Source: JBHJGM01 sp050331815
GTDB taxonomy: Bacteria; Verrucomicrobiota; Verrucomicrobiia; Opitutales; JBHJGM01
Direction: 5' to 3'
DNA: 64,000 nucleotides
Assembly: GCA_050331815.1 (NCBI GenBank)
Contig: JBHJGM010000010.1
Span: 25,135 to 89,134, forward strand
The notes under the pieces are model-generated. The model was not told where the DNA came from. It ran no database searches and saw only the letters and a list, made by a program, of their open reading frames with translations. A program made the translations under genes and the position numbers. Shown piece by piece: positions 30,768-38,435 of this stretch. Position 1 is the stretch's first letter, and each line of letters starts with the position of its first letter.

Positions 30768-33602
30768 TCAATCATTATCACCTCTAGGAAGCGCGGCATA
30801 GACGCGCGCTTCGGCCGCCTGGACGTCCGCCATCGCCTGTCGCAGGGCCTTAGCGAGTGTTTCGAAGCGCTCATAGCCCAGCCAGCGGGCCAGCTTTTGC
30901 TGAATGCGCGCATTGGTCGAAATCTCGCTGACCCCGTTCCAGGCATCGCGGCGGAGGTACAGTTCCACCCGGCGCAGCTGATCGTAGGCCGCCACCAGTG
31001 CTTCAGCGGTGTTTTCGGGTAAAAGCCCCTGTTTACCCAGAAAGCGGAGGTTTTCCCGGGTGTTGCTCTGCCGCAACTGCTCGAAAGCCGCACCATGCCG
31101 ACGCTGCAAAAGCTGTACCATAAACTCGATCGAAACCAGCCCGCCCGCCCCGGCTTTGTAGGCACGCTCCGGCGGATCCACCTGCCCCTTTTCCCGGACA
31201 ATTCGCTCGCGCATCGAACGAAGGTGCGCCACGGCCTCAGCGCTGAGTGGCTTTTCAAAAATGAGGGCATTGCGCATTTCGACAAAAGCCGCGGCCAATT
31301 GTTCGTTGCCGCCGGCAAATCGTGCGCGGGTCAGGGCGGTGCGCTCCCAGCTTTGGCCGGCCCCCGCGGTTGTGTGATAGTATTCGAAGGCCGGCAGGGT
31401 GGTGACCAGCGGCCCGTCTTTTCCGTGCGGGCGCAGACGCAAGTCCACCTCAAAAATGCGGCCTAGCGGCTGGCTAAACTGCATTTCCTTAATGAAGGCG
31501 GTCGCTTTTTTGGCCAGATTCCCCTCCGTCCGCACCGGCCCCAGAATCATCATGTCCAGGTCAGAGCCAAACGAAACCTCCCGCCCGCCAAACTTGCCCA
31601 GCGCGACCAACGCCAGTTCCCCCTCGGGATCCACCCGCCGCAGCACCGTGCGCACGGTCGCCTCGGCAAGGTCGCTCAGGTCAGCCGTAATCTCCGGAAT
31701 GGAGCGCTCGAAGAGCAGTTCGCCCATGGCCAGCCGGACCTGCTCAGCCTTGACGTACTGCCAGAGCAAGCGCGGAAAATCCGGGGCGTCCTGGGGCAGG
31801 TGCCCGATCTCCTCCAGCAGTTCATCGAGGCTTTTGTCACGGCGCGGCGCTTCGTGCAGCAACTCCTCCATGATGCCGGGATGCTGCGCGAGCAGACGGT
31901 GAATAAACCCACTGCGATCAAAGAGCAGGCACAGCGCCTGAAAAAAACCCGGGTTGGCGTTGCAGGCTTTGTAGAACTGCTTGCGCGCCCCGTAGCTGCC
32001 GGCAAACCCACCCACGCGGTCCAGGGCGGTCAGCGGCTCGGCCAGCTGGGGAAAAATGCCCTCGAAATGTCGCGTGGTGTCTAAAAACAGCTGCACGCTT
32101 TCTCGCGTCAGCGGTCCTTTGGAAGTACCCACCGCGAAGGTCTGCAAGCGTTCGGCGCAGTCCTGTTCGCCGGGAAACCACTCGCTGAGCCTGGCCTCGA
32201 TGGCTGTGTCGGGCGCGTGACCGCTCAGGAATACGGTCCAATCCTGCAGTTCTGCCTCGCGATCGTCCGTGCCGAAGAACGCCTCGTAGCGCGCGCGGAC
32301 CTGCTTGCGTACAGACTCGAGCCGCTCCTCAAAGTCCGCGGGCGCATCAAAGCCCAACGTTTGGGCGAGGCGGGCACGCTCGGGGCTGCCTGTTTCGGGC
32401 AACTGGTGCGTGCGGGCCTCCCGGCGCATCTGCAGGCGGTTTTCCACCCGCCGGAGAAAGCTGTACGCCTCGCGCAGAAAGCCCGCCTCGGCAGAATCGA
32501 GGAACCCGTAGCGTTCGAGTTGCCCGAGGGATTCGCGCGTGGAGCCGGTCTGCAGAAAAGGGCTGCGCCCACCCTCGATCATCTGCCGCGCTTGCAGCAT
32601 GAACTCGATCTCGCGGATTCCCCCCGGGCCGTTCTTGATGTCGCGCTCGAGGTCGCCCGCGCCCACGACTTCTTTTTCCGTGCGCAGCTTTACGCCCATG
32701 ACCTCCGGCAGGAGGTGCGGCGGCGGCGAGCGCGGGTAGCGAAACGGGTTGATCTCCTCGAGCAGTTCCAGGCCCAGAGAGCGGTCGCCCGCGACCGGGC
32801 GCGCCTTCATAAGCGCCAGCCGCTCCCAGGTCTGCCCATTGGCCCAGTAGTAATTGGCTAGCCCGGTAAAAGAGCGCACCAGCGGTCCACTGTCACCCTC
32901 GGGACGCAGCCGCAGGTCAAGGTTGTAAAGGATGCCTTCAGGCCCGCGCTCGGTCAGGTAGCGGGAAACGTCCTGAAAGAGCCGGCCGAAGAACTCCGAA
33001 TTGTGCGGTCCGGCCCGCCCGCTGCTTTTACGGCAGTGCCCCTCACCTTCGAAGAAAAAGATCAGGTCGACGTCGGAGCAAAAATTCAATTCCTCCCCCC
33101 CGAGTTTACCCAGCCCCAGCACACAGGCGCGGGCCGGCGCATCGGCTTCATCGTCCCAGGGCGTGCCTAGCCGGGGTTCATTCACCTGCCAGGCCAGCTC
33201 AAAACAAAGCGTAATGGTGAATTCGGCCAGGCGGGTCAGGTCGTGCAGGCTTTCATCCAGTTGGGCCAGCCCGCCCAGTTCACGGTAGGCGATACGCAGG
33301 CTCAACTGACGCCGGAAGCGCCGCAAGCACGCCGTGAGGGCCTTGGGCTCGCCGGATGTGCTGCCCGTCGGTGCGAACCGGCGTTCCCATATCTGCCGCA
33401 GCGCGGAAAAACGCAGCGTTTGGTCGCGCACCTCCGTATCTTCCAACCAAAGCCAGATCTCGGGAACTTTTTGCAGTTCGGAGCGGTACAAAGCGCACCA
33501 GTCAGCGAGTGCCTCCAGCCGGGCATCGGCGGCGGCAGAGAGCCCGCTCAGATCGGCGTCCTGGGCCGCGAGGGCCTCGCGCAACTGGGCGGCGAAGGAC
33601 AT
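30768..33602 (-). CDS. glnE: Glutamine synthetase adenylyltransferase/adenylyl-removing enzyme
   Basis: A 944-residue two-headed nucleotidyltransferase, the normal size. The N-terminal half has VLGLGKLGGEELNFCSDVDL and the C-terminal half LVALGKFGGREVSFGSDLDM, the paired GxxxxG...DxD active sites for deadenylylation and adenylylation. Each is followed by a helical domain (GlnE/GlnD linker). It tunes glutamine synthetase in response to nitrogen state through PII. The ATG at 33602 is preferred over a TTG two codons upstream. No glnA, glnB or glnD lies nearby. Confidence 0.95.
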   Translation of the reverse strand: MSFAAQLREALAAQDADLSGLSAAADARLEALADWCALYRSELQKVPEIWLWLEDTEVRDQTLRFSALRQIWERRFAPTGSTSGEPKALTACLRRFRRQLSLRIAYRELGGLAQLDESLHDLTRLAEFTITLCFELAWQVNEPRLGTPWDDEADAPARACVLGLGKLGGEELNFCSDVDLIFFFEGEGHCRKSSGRAGPHNSEFFGRLFQDVSRYLTERGPEGILYNLDLRLRPEGDSGPLVRSFTGLANYYWANGQTWERLALMKARPVAGDRSLGLELLEEINPFRYPRSPPPHLLPEVMGVKLRTEKEVVGAGDLERDIKNGPGGIREIEFMLQARQMIEGGRSPFLQTGSTRESLGQLERYGFLDSAEAGFLREAYSFLRRVENRLQMRREARTHQLPETGSPERARLAQTLGFDAPADFEERLESVRKQVRARYEAFFGTDDREAELQDWTVFLSGHAPDTAIEARLSEWFPGEQDCAERLQTFAVGTSKGPLTRESVQLFLDTTRHFEGIFPQLAEPLTALDRVGGFAGSYGARKQFYKACNANPGFFQALCLLFDRSGFIHRLLAQHPGIMEELLHEAPRRDKSLDELLEEIGHLPQDAPDFPRLLWQYVKAEQVRLAMGELLFERSIPEITADLSDLAEATVRTVLRRVDPEGELALVALGKFGGREVSFGSDLDMMILGPVRTEGNLAKKATAFIKEMQFSQPLGRIFEVDLRLRPHGKDGPLVTTLPAFEYYHTTAGAGQSWERTALTRARFAGGNEQLAAAFVEMRNALIFEKPLSAEAVAHLRSMRERIVREKGQVDPPERAYKAGAGGLVSIEFMVQLLQRRHGAAFEQLRQSNTRENLRFLGKQGLLPENTAEALVAAYDQLRRVELYLRRDAWNGVSEISTNARIQQKLARWLGYERFETLAKALRQAMADVQAAEARVYAALPRGDND

Positions 33603-33648
33603 GGACAAGTCAACGGGTGCGAACTCAAAGCAAGCCCATGGGCCCGCC

Positions 33649-34599
33649 TCAGCGATTCAAAACATCGCGCGCGCGGTCCAGCACACGTTTTTCTTCGTCA
33701 CTGAGTGAGCCAAACCCCTGGGTGTTGATCTTGTCCAGAATGCGGTCGACCTCGCCACGCAGTTCGCTGCGATTGCTGATGTTTACGGTCTGCTTGGGGG
33801 GCGTCGCGCGTTTGCCGGGGCGGCCCTTGGTCAGCCAGCGGGGTTTTTCGATGCGCTGGCTTTGCCGACCGGCCGTGGTGAAGCCGCCATCGCGCTGACG
33901 CAAGAAGTAGACCGCCGCGCCCACGGCCATGCCGCCCAGGTGCGCCGTGCTCGCGATCGACGGGCCGATTATGCTCGGACGGCCCCTCAATTCGAAGACC
34001 ACAAAGTTGACCATATCGAAGGCGAACAAAAACCAGCCCAGGTACTTCGGCTTGATCCGCACCGGTAAGATGAAAAACAACAGCAGCGTGATCTGGTCGT
34101 TCGCGCGCCAGATGCAGAAGTAGATGATCACGCTCATCACGCCCGCGCTGGCACCCATCAATGGCACCTCCCAGGCGATGCGCTTGTCCAGCCCCTCAAA
34201 GATGAAGTAGTGTACGGTCGTCAGCGTCAGCCAGCAGCCCGCGCCACATAGCACACCCGCTGCAAACAACCGCAGAAATTGCGCGCGGCCCAAAGCGCCC
34301 TCGACCGGACGCCCCAGAAAGAATAGCCCCAGGCCATTGCCCAGCAGGTGAAAGAATCCGCCGTGCAAAAACGCGTACGTGACCAGCGTCCAGATGAAGC
34401 CCGTGGACAGATTGTCCAGACTCAGCGCGAAGTACTCATTGAGCCCGTCGAAAGGGTTGAAGTCGTTGCGGGGCTGTTGCAGCCCGAAAAGCGCCTGCAG
34501 GATGAAGCCCCCCAGCATGAGGCCGAGCAGCAGCATGACGCCACTGGGGCCCTGGGGCGCCAGCGGGTCGCGCATGTAAGTTCGATCGTAAAGCGGCAT
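33649..34599 (-). CDS. Rhomboid-family intramembrane serine protease
   Basis: A 316-residue protein from the ATG at 34599 (the open frame extends to 34818 but that region is the divergent promoter). About six membrane helices lie in residues 15-245. The expected first-loop motif area is present, the catalytic serine region reads MGASAGVMSVI (near 150) and the partner histidine lies in STAHLGGMAVGAAVYF (near 219). The glycine after the serine in the classical GxSG box is alanine here. A soluble basic tail of about 75 residues ends the protein. It probably cleaves membrane-embedded substrates; none can be named. Confidence 0.85.
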   Translation of the reverse strand: MPLYDRTYMRDPLAPQGPSGVMLLLGLMLGGFILQALFGLQQPRNDFNPFDGLNEYFALSLDNLSTGFIWTLVTYAFLHGGFFHLLGNGLGLFFLGRPVEGALGRAQFLRLFAAGVLCGAGCWLTLTTVHYFIFEGLDKRIAWEVPLMGASAGVMSVIIYFCIWRANDQITLLLFFILPVRIKPKYLGWFLFAFDMVNFVVFELRGRPSIIGPSIASTAHLGGMAVGAAVYFLRQRDGGFTTAGRQSQRIEKPRWLTKGRPGKRATPPKQTVNISNRSELRGEVDRILDKINTQGFGSLSDEEKRVLDRARDVLNR

Positions 34600-34774
34600 G
34601 AGACTGCGTTTGCAACAATAGCGACCCTGCGTGCGGTCGCAACGCCGCAACCCTGCTTCGGCAAAATTTCGGGCGTTACGCGGAAAATACCGCGCTTCCT
34701 TAACTCGGTTGAGACGGTAAATCCATAATCCCCCCTTGACTTGCCAAAAAGCCAGAAAATACTTCCGCGCTAAG

Positions 34775-35014
34775 ATGGCAGACAAGGCCGATAAGTTCCC
34801 CGAAAACGTCGCGGGCAAGTTTTACGTCGATGAGCAATGCATCGATTGTGACTTGTGCCGCGAGACCGCGCCCAATTTCTTCACGCGCAACGAAGACGGC
34901 GGCTATTCTTTTGTGCATAAGCAGCCGAGCTCGCAGGAAGAGATCGACGAATGTATGGAAGCCCTCGAAGGCTGTCCGGTTGAGGCGATTGGCGACGACG
35001 GCGACGAGGACTGA
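34775..35014 (+). CDS. Ferredoxin, single [4Fe-4S] cluster
   Basis: A 79-residue acidic protein. Cys22, Cys25 and Cys28 in CIDCDLC and Cys67 in EGCPVEAIG give a Cx2Cx2C...CP pattern for one [4Fe-4S] cluster, as in the short ferredoxins of the Fer4_15 type. The tail DDGDED is strongly acidic. It would be a soluble electron carrier; no partner reductase or oxidoreductase is encoded next to it. The start ATG at 34775 is chosen over an upstream in-frame ATG at 34736 because only the shorter form matches the family. It is divergent from the rhomboid gene. Confidence 0.92.
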   Translation: MADKADKFPENVAGKFYVDEQCIDCDLCRETAPNFFTRNEDGGYSFVHKQPSSQEEIDECMEALEGCPVEAIGDDGDED

Positions 35015-36046
35015 TCAGTCGCCGTAGCTGACCGGCGCAGTCTGCCCGGGGCCATTCAAATAACTGCGCGCCACCGCCAAGCTCTCCGGGTCGCTGTCCA
35101 GCCGCCAGTTGGGCTCACCCTCCCGGCGCTTGTCGTAGTTGAAGTAGGTCCAGCCGGAAACACGTGGATCGGCTAGCACGCGCTTGAAAAAATCGGCCAG
35201 CCACTGCGCCTTGCGGGGATCGTCCGCGCAACCTACCTCGGCGATGAAGATCGGTCGCTGATACTTCGCGTGCAGGGCCGCGATGGAGCGCTCAAAGATT
35301 TCCTCGAAGCTTTGCCAGCGATGCCACTGGCTGTGGCTGTCGCCAAAGTTGTAGCCGTCCAGGGCGATGTGGTCAACGTAGGCGTCCCCCGGGTAATACG
35401 GGAAAAGGTCCTTCTCGGGCGTGCGATCACCCCAAATGATGTTCGGGCTCCACATCCACTCGACCCGGTCGCCGGCGATGGGCGCGACAACGCCATGCGC
35501 GTGCCGCCAGGCCTTTACGAAAGCCTCAGGCTGCGCCCCCCAGTCAAACCAGTCGCCGTTCATCTCGAAGCCGAAACGCAGGATTGCGCGCTGTCCCTCC
35601 GGCACGTAACGCACCGCCTGCTGGGCAAAGCGCCGAAAAAAGTCGTCAAAATCTCCATCCACGATGCGCTGCAACACATCGGGACCGGCGCCGCCACGAC
35701 CCCACAACTCCAGCTCGAGGCTGATGATGGGGACCGCCCCGCGCTCGAAAACCACCTGCGCCGGTCGCACCGGAAACCCGCGGCGCTGCGAAAGATCGCG
35801 AAAAAACAGCACGTAGTCCGGGGAGTCACCCAGCAGATCGATCTGCGCGTCCAAGCCGCTTTGAAACTGCGAAACCTGCCACAGTATCTGATACACGCCC
35901 CAGGTTTTGGGCGGGGATGCCACGGACGGGGCAGGCGCCGCCGCTTCCACCCGCTGCGCCGAAGGCCCCTCGCCGCGCAGCCAGAAAAAGACCGCCACCA
36001 TGACGAGCAGACCTCCCAGCCAGAACCATCGGCGCAAAATGTGCAT
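35015..36046 (-). CDS. Membrane-tethered GH26-like glycoside hydrolase
   Basis: A 343-residue protein with an N-terminal membrane anchor (RRWFWLGGLLVMVAVFFWL) and an outward-facing TIM-barrel domain. ILRFGFEMNGDWFDW holds the probable acid/base glutamate and IFIAEVGC the probable nucleophile, matching clan GH-A, family 26 (mannanases and related beta-glucan or xylan hydrolases). VEWMWSPN and HIALDGYNFGD are also typical of the family. It probably trims polysaccharide at the cell surface or in the periplasm. The stop is directly adjacent to the convergent ferredoxin stop. Start at 36046 is preferred to a longer frame to 36094. Confidence 0.78.
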   Translation of the reverse strand: MHILRRWFWLGGLLVMVAVFFWLRGEGPSAQRVEAAAPAPSVASPPKTWGVYQILWQVSQFQSGLDAQIDLLGDSPDYVLFFRDLSQRRGFPVRPAQVVFERGAVPIISLELELWGRGGAGPDVLQRIVDGDFDDFFRRFAQQAVRYVPEGQRAILRFGFEMNGDWFDWGAQPEAFVKAWRHAHGVVAPIAGDRVEWMWSPNIIWGDRTPEKDLFPYYPGDAYVDHIALDGYNFGDSHSQWHRWQSFEEIFERSIAALHAKYQRPIFIAEVGCADDPRKAQWLADFFKRVLADPRVSGWTYFNYDKRREGEPNWRLDSDPESLAVARSYLNGPGQTAPVSYGD

Positions 36047-36114
36047 CCGAACACCCAACGAGAAAACGGCCCGGGAGCAATCTCCCGAGCGCATTCGCTA
36101 CGTGCAGCACGCAC

Positions 36115-36360
36115 CTAGGCGAGAATCTCGAGCAATTGCCCGGTACGCTCGTCGTGCGTTTGAACCGCCTTGGCGTTGGCCGTGTACATGTGGCCCGCCT
36201 CGATTAACGAGACGAAGTTGGCCGGATCCAGATTGCCTTGGGCCAGAGCCTGCGCCGCCTCGGCGGCCCGGGCTTCAGCTTTGTGCATTCCCTGGATGGA
36301 GATGTACAGGGCGGACGTCGACGGGGTGGTGTCGTTGGGGGGGGTGTTGACGCCGTCCAT
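36115..36360 (-). CDS. Small protein resembling a flagellar rod C-terminal domain
   Basis: An 81-residue protein. Its last 35 residues, around FVSLIEAGHMYTANAKAVQT and ending LLEILA, follow the pattern of the C-terminal helix of flagellar rod and hook proteins (Flg_bbr_C: a helix with YxANxK, then a final LL-rich stretch). The N-terminal part, with short Thr/Pro-rich residues and an Ala-rich helix, is too small to be a full rod protein. No other flagellar gene is in the window. It lies 68 nt upstream of the GH26-like start and may share its transcript. The match is by eye; function unknown. Confidence 0.6.
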   Translation of the reverse strand: MDGVNTPPNDTTPSTSALYISIQGMHKAEARAAEAAQALAQGNLDPANFVSLIEAGHMYTANAKAVQTHDERTGQLLEILA

Positions 36361-36480
36361 GGATGTGGGGATGAACGCGTCGGATGCCGCCCCAACCTCG
36401 CACCGCGCACGCCGGGTGCAACGCGGCGGTCACTTTTCACACGTTTTTGACGCAGCCAGCTATGAAGTGATTTTGCGTAC

Positions 36481-38220
36481 TCAGTCGCGATTGGAAGGCT
36501 TCCAGTCGACCAGCTCGATCTGCGGGTAGCGCCGCCCGTTGTAGACGTTCCAGGCCAGCTTCACCGCCAGGTCCACCGAGCGGCCCACCTCCGGCACGTT
36601 CTGGCCATGTCCCCAGGCCACGCCGCTGACTTTGCGTCCGGGCGTTGTCGGCAAGTGAAAGCGAAAGTGCGCGTCGCGATCGCCAAAAATAATGGGCGCC
36701 TCCTCAAGTTGAACATTGGGCACGGCAAACACCGGCTCGGGGTTGCCTTCACCGTAGGGTTCCATGGCCTCGAGTTCCTTCAGTAAGGGCGCTCCAAGCT
36801 GGTCGGCGCGCAGGGTCCCGGCCAGCGACAGGCAAGGCTCGCTCAAGCCGCAATTCATCTGCCGCCGCACGGCCGCGTGCAGGTGCTCGGTAAACTCGGA
36901 AAGCTTGTCAGCCTGCACCGCCACGCCCACCGCCATGGGGTGCCCACCCCAGCTGCCCAGCAGGGCGCAACCAGTGCCATCGACTGCGCAGAACGACATC
37001 GCCTCAACCAGGTTGATGCCTGGGACGCTCCGGCCCGAGCCATGAGCCCACGGCCCTTCCCGGCCCAGCACAACCGCCGGGCGATTGAACTGCCGCGCCA
37101 GCTTGCCCGCCACGATGCCGACCACACCGGTGTGCCAGTCCTCGTTGAACACGACCAGCGCCGGATGCTCACGCTGCCCGTCGACCACCTGCGCTTCAGC
37201 CTCGGCACAGATGGTGCGCTCGATCTCCTGGCGCTCGCGGTTCATGCAATCGAGGTTGTCGGCAGCCTCGGCGCAGCGGCCAAAGTCGTCGCACAGGAGC
37301 ATTTCGATAGGCACGCAGGCGTCAGCCAAACGACCGCTGGCGTTGATGCGCGGACCGATGCGAAAAGAGATATCCGTCGGGCGAATCGGCTGACCCACGC
37401 TCAAGCCGCAGACTTCGAACAAGGCACGGATGCCCTGGCGCTGGCAATGCGTTAGCATCGACAGCCCGTGCCGGGCCAGAATGCGGTTTTCCCCGCGCAG
37501 GGGCACCAGGTCGGCGATGGTCCCCAGCGAGACCAGGTCGAGGTAATCCTTGAGCCGCACCTTGTGTGCGTGCCGGTCGCCTTGTTCGCGTAATTGCTTC
37601 AGCAGCGCGCGGATGAGCTTGAAGGTCAGGCCCACCGCGCAGAGAGCCCGCGAGTCATCGTCGTCGTGCCCACTCACATGCGGGTTCACCATGATGCAGT
37701 CCTGTGGCAGCGTTTCGGCACCGCGGTGGTGATCCACCATCACCACATCAATCCCTAGGGAACGCAGCCAGGCGACCTCTTCAATCGATTTGGTGCCGCA
37801 GTCGACCGCGATCACGAGATCCGGCGTGGACGTTTCTAGCGAGCGCTCCAGGGCCGCCCGGTTCAGCCCGTAACCCTCCTCCAGCCGCAGCGGCACGGTG
37901 TAGCGCGGGAAGCTGCCAAACTGGCGTAGAATACTCACCAGCAGCACTGTCGAGGTAATGCCGTCGACATCGTAATCGCCAAAGATAAGAATCTTTTCAC
38001 CCGTCTGCATGGCCCGCAGGATGCGCTCTACAGCAGCGTCCATATTGTGAATCTCGAAGGGGTCGCGCAGGTGGGCCAGCTTGGGGTACAGGAACGCGTC
38101 AGCCTGGTGCCGGGACGCGTAACCCCGGCTCGCAAGCAGCCGCGCGACCACCGGGTGCAAGCCCGAGGCGTTCAGCCGGCTGAGCGCCTCGGCAGGCGCT
38201 TCGATGTAGTTCCACTGCAT
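36481..38220 (-). CDS. recJ: Single-stranded-DNA exonuclease RecJ
   Basis: A 579-residue DHH-family phosphoesterase of normal RecJ length. Motif I is ILIFGDYDVDGITST, motif II VIAVDCGTKS, motif III VMVDHHRGAE, all metal ligands; the DHHA1 domain carries RINASGRL and later GSGRSVPGINL. The C-terminal OB-like domain has the usual ending (VDLAVKLAWNVYNGR). RecJ digests single-stranded DNA 5' to 3' in recombination and mismatch repair. The gene reads leftward after SecDF with a 215-nt gap that holds two hairpins. Confidence 0.95.
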   Translation of the reverse strand: MQWNYIEAPAEALSRLNASGLHPVVARLLASRGYASRHQADAFLYPKLAHLRDPFEIHNMDAAVERILRAMQTGEKILIFGDYDVDGITSTVLLVSILRQFGSFPRYTVPLRLEEGYGLNRAALERSLETSTPDLVIAVDCGTKSIEEVAWLRSLGIDVVMVDHHRGAETLPQDCIMVNPHVSGHDDDDSRALCAVGLTFKLIRALLKQLREQGDRHAHKVRLKDYLDLVSLGTIADLVPLRGENRILARHGLSMLTHCQRQGIRALFEVCGLSVGQPIRPTDISFRIGPRINASGRLADACVPIEMLLCDDFGRCAEAADNLDCMNRERQEIERTICAEAEAQVVDGQREHPALVVFNEDWHTGVVGIVAGKLARQFNRPAVVLGREGPWAHGSGRSVPGINLVEAMSFCAVDGTGCALLGSWGGHPMAVGVAVQADKLSEFTEHLHAAVRRQMNCGLSEPCLSLAGTLRADQLGAPLLKELEAMEPYGEGNPEPVFAVPNVQLEEAPIIFGDRDAHFRFHLPTTPGRKVSGVAWGHGQNVPEVGRSVDLAVKLAWNVYNGRRYPQIELVDWKPSNRD

Positions 38221-38277
38221 GTGGGCGTTCTCGTATCCAATTTCCTAATACGAAAACAGGCAGGCCGTAGCCAGAAG

Positions 38278-38337
38278 GCCACGGATTGAGTGTTCCGTGG
38301 CTGGCGAAGGGCGTAAGCCGGGCTTGGTACAGCCCGG
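38278..38337. terminator. Tandem hairpins between secDF and recJ
   Basis: The first hairpin pairs GCCACGGA (38278-38285) with TCCGTGGC (38294-38301) around an 8-nt loop. The second pairs CCGGGCT (38318-38324) with AGCCCGG (38331-38337) around 6 nt. They lie downstream of the leftward secDF stop and upstream of recJ. Neither is followed immediately by a T-run on either strand, so they may be a weak terminator for secDF, a processing site or a small repeat element. Confidence 0.5.
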
Positions 38338-38435
38338 ATTTCTCAGGAGGTCTTAGTGCTTTTTCATGCGAGGGCCTCTGTGTGCCATGTTTTCGTTATT
38401 TTGCGTGTTGCTTGATTTAAAGTGAGACCCACCGC

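Noticed and set aside
36115..36360. Part of a flagellar operon
   Set aside because: No other flagellar gene is present, so only a domain-level resemblance is claimed.
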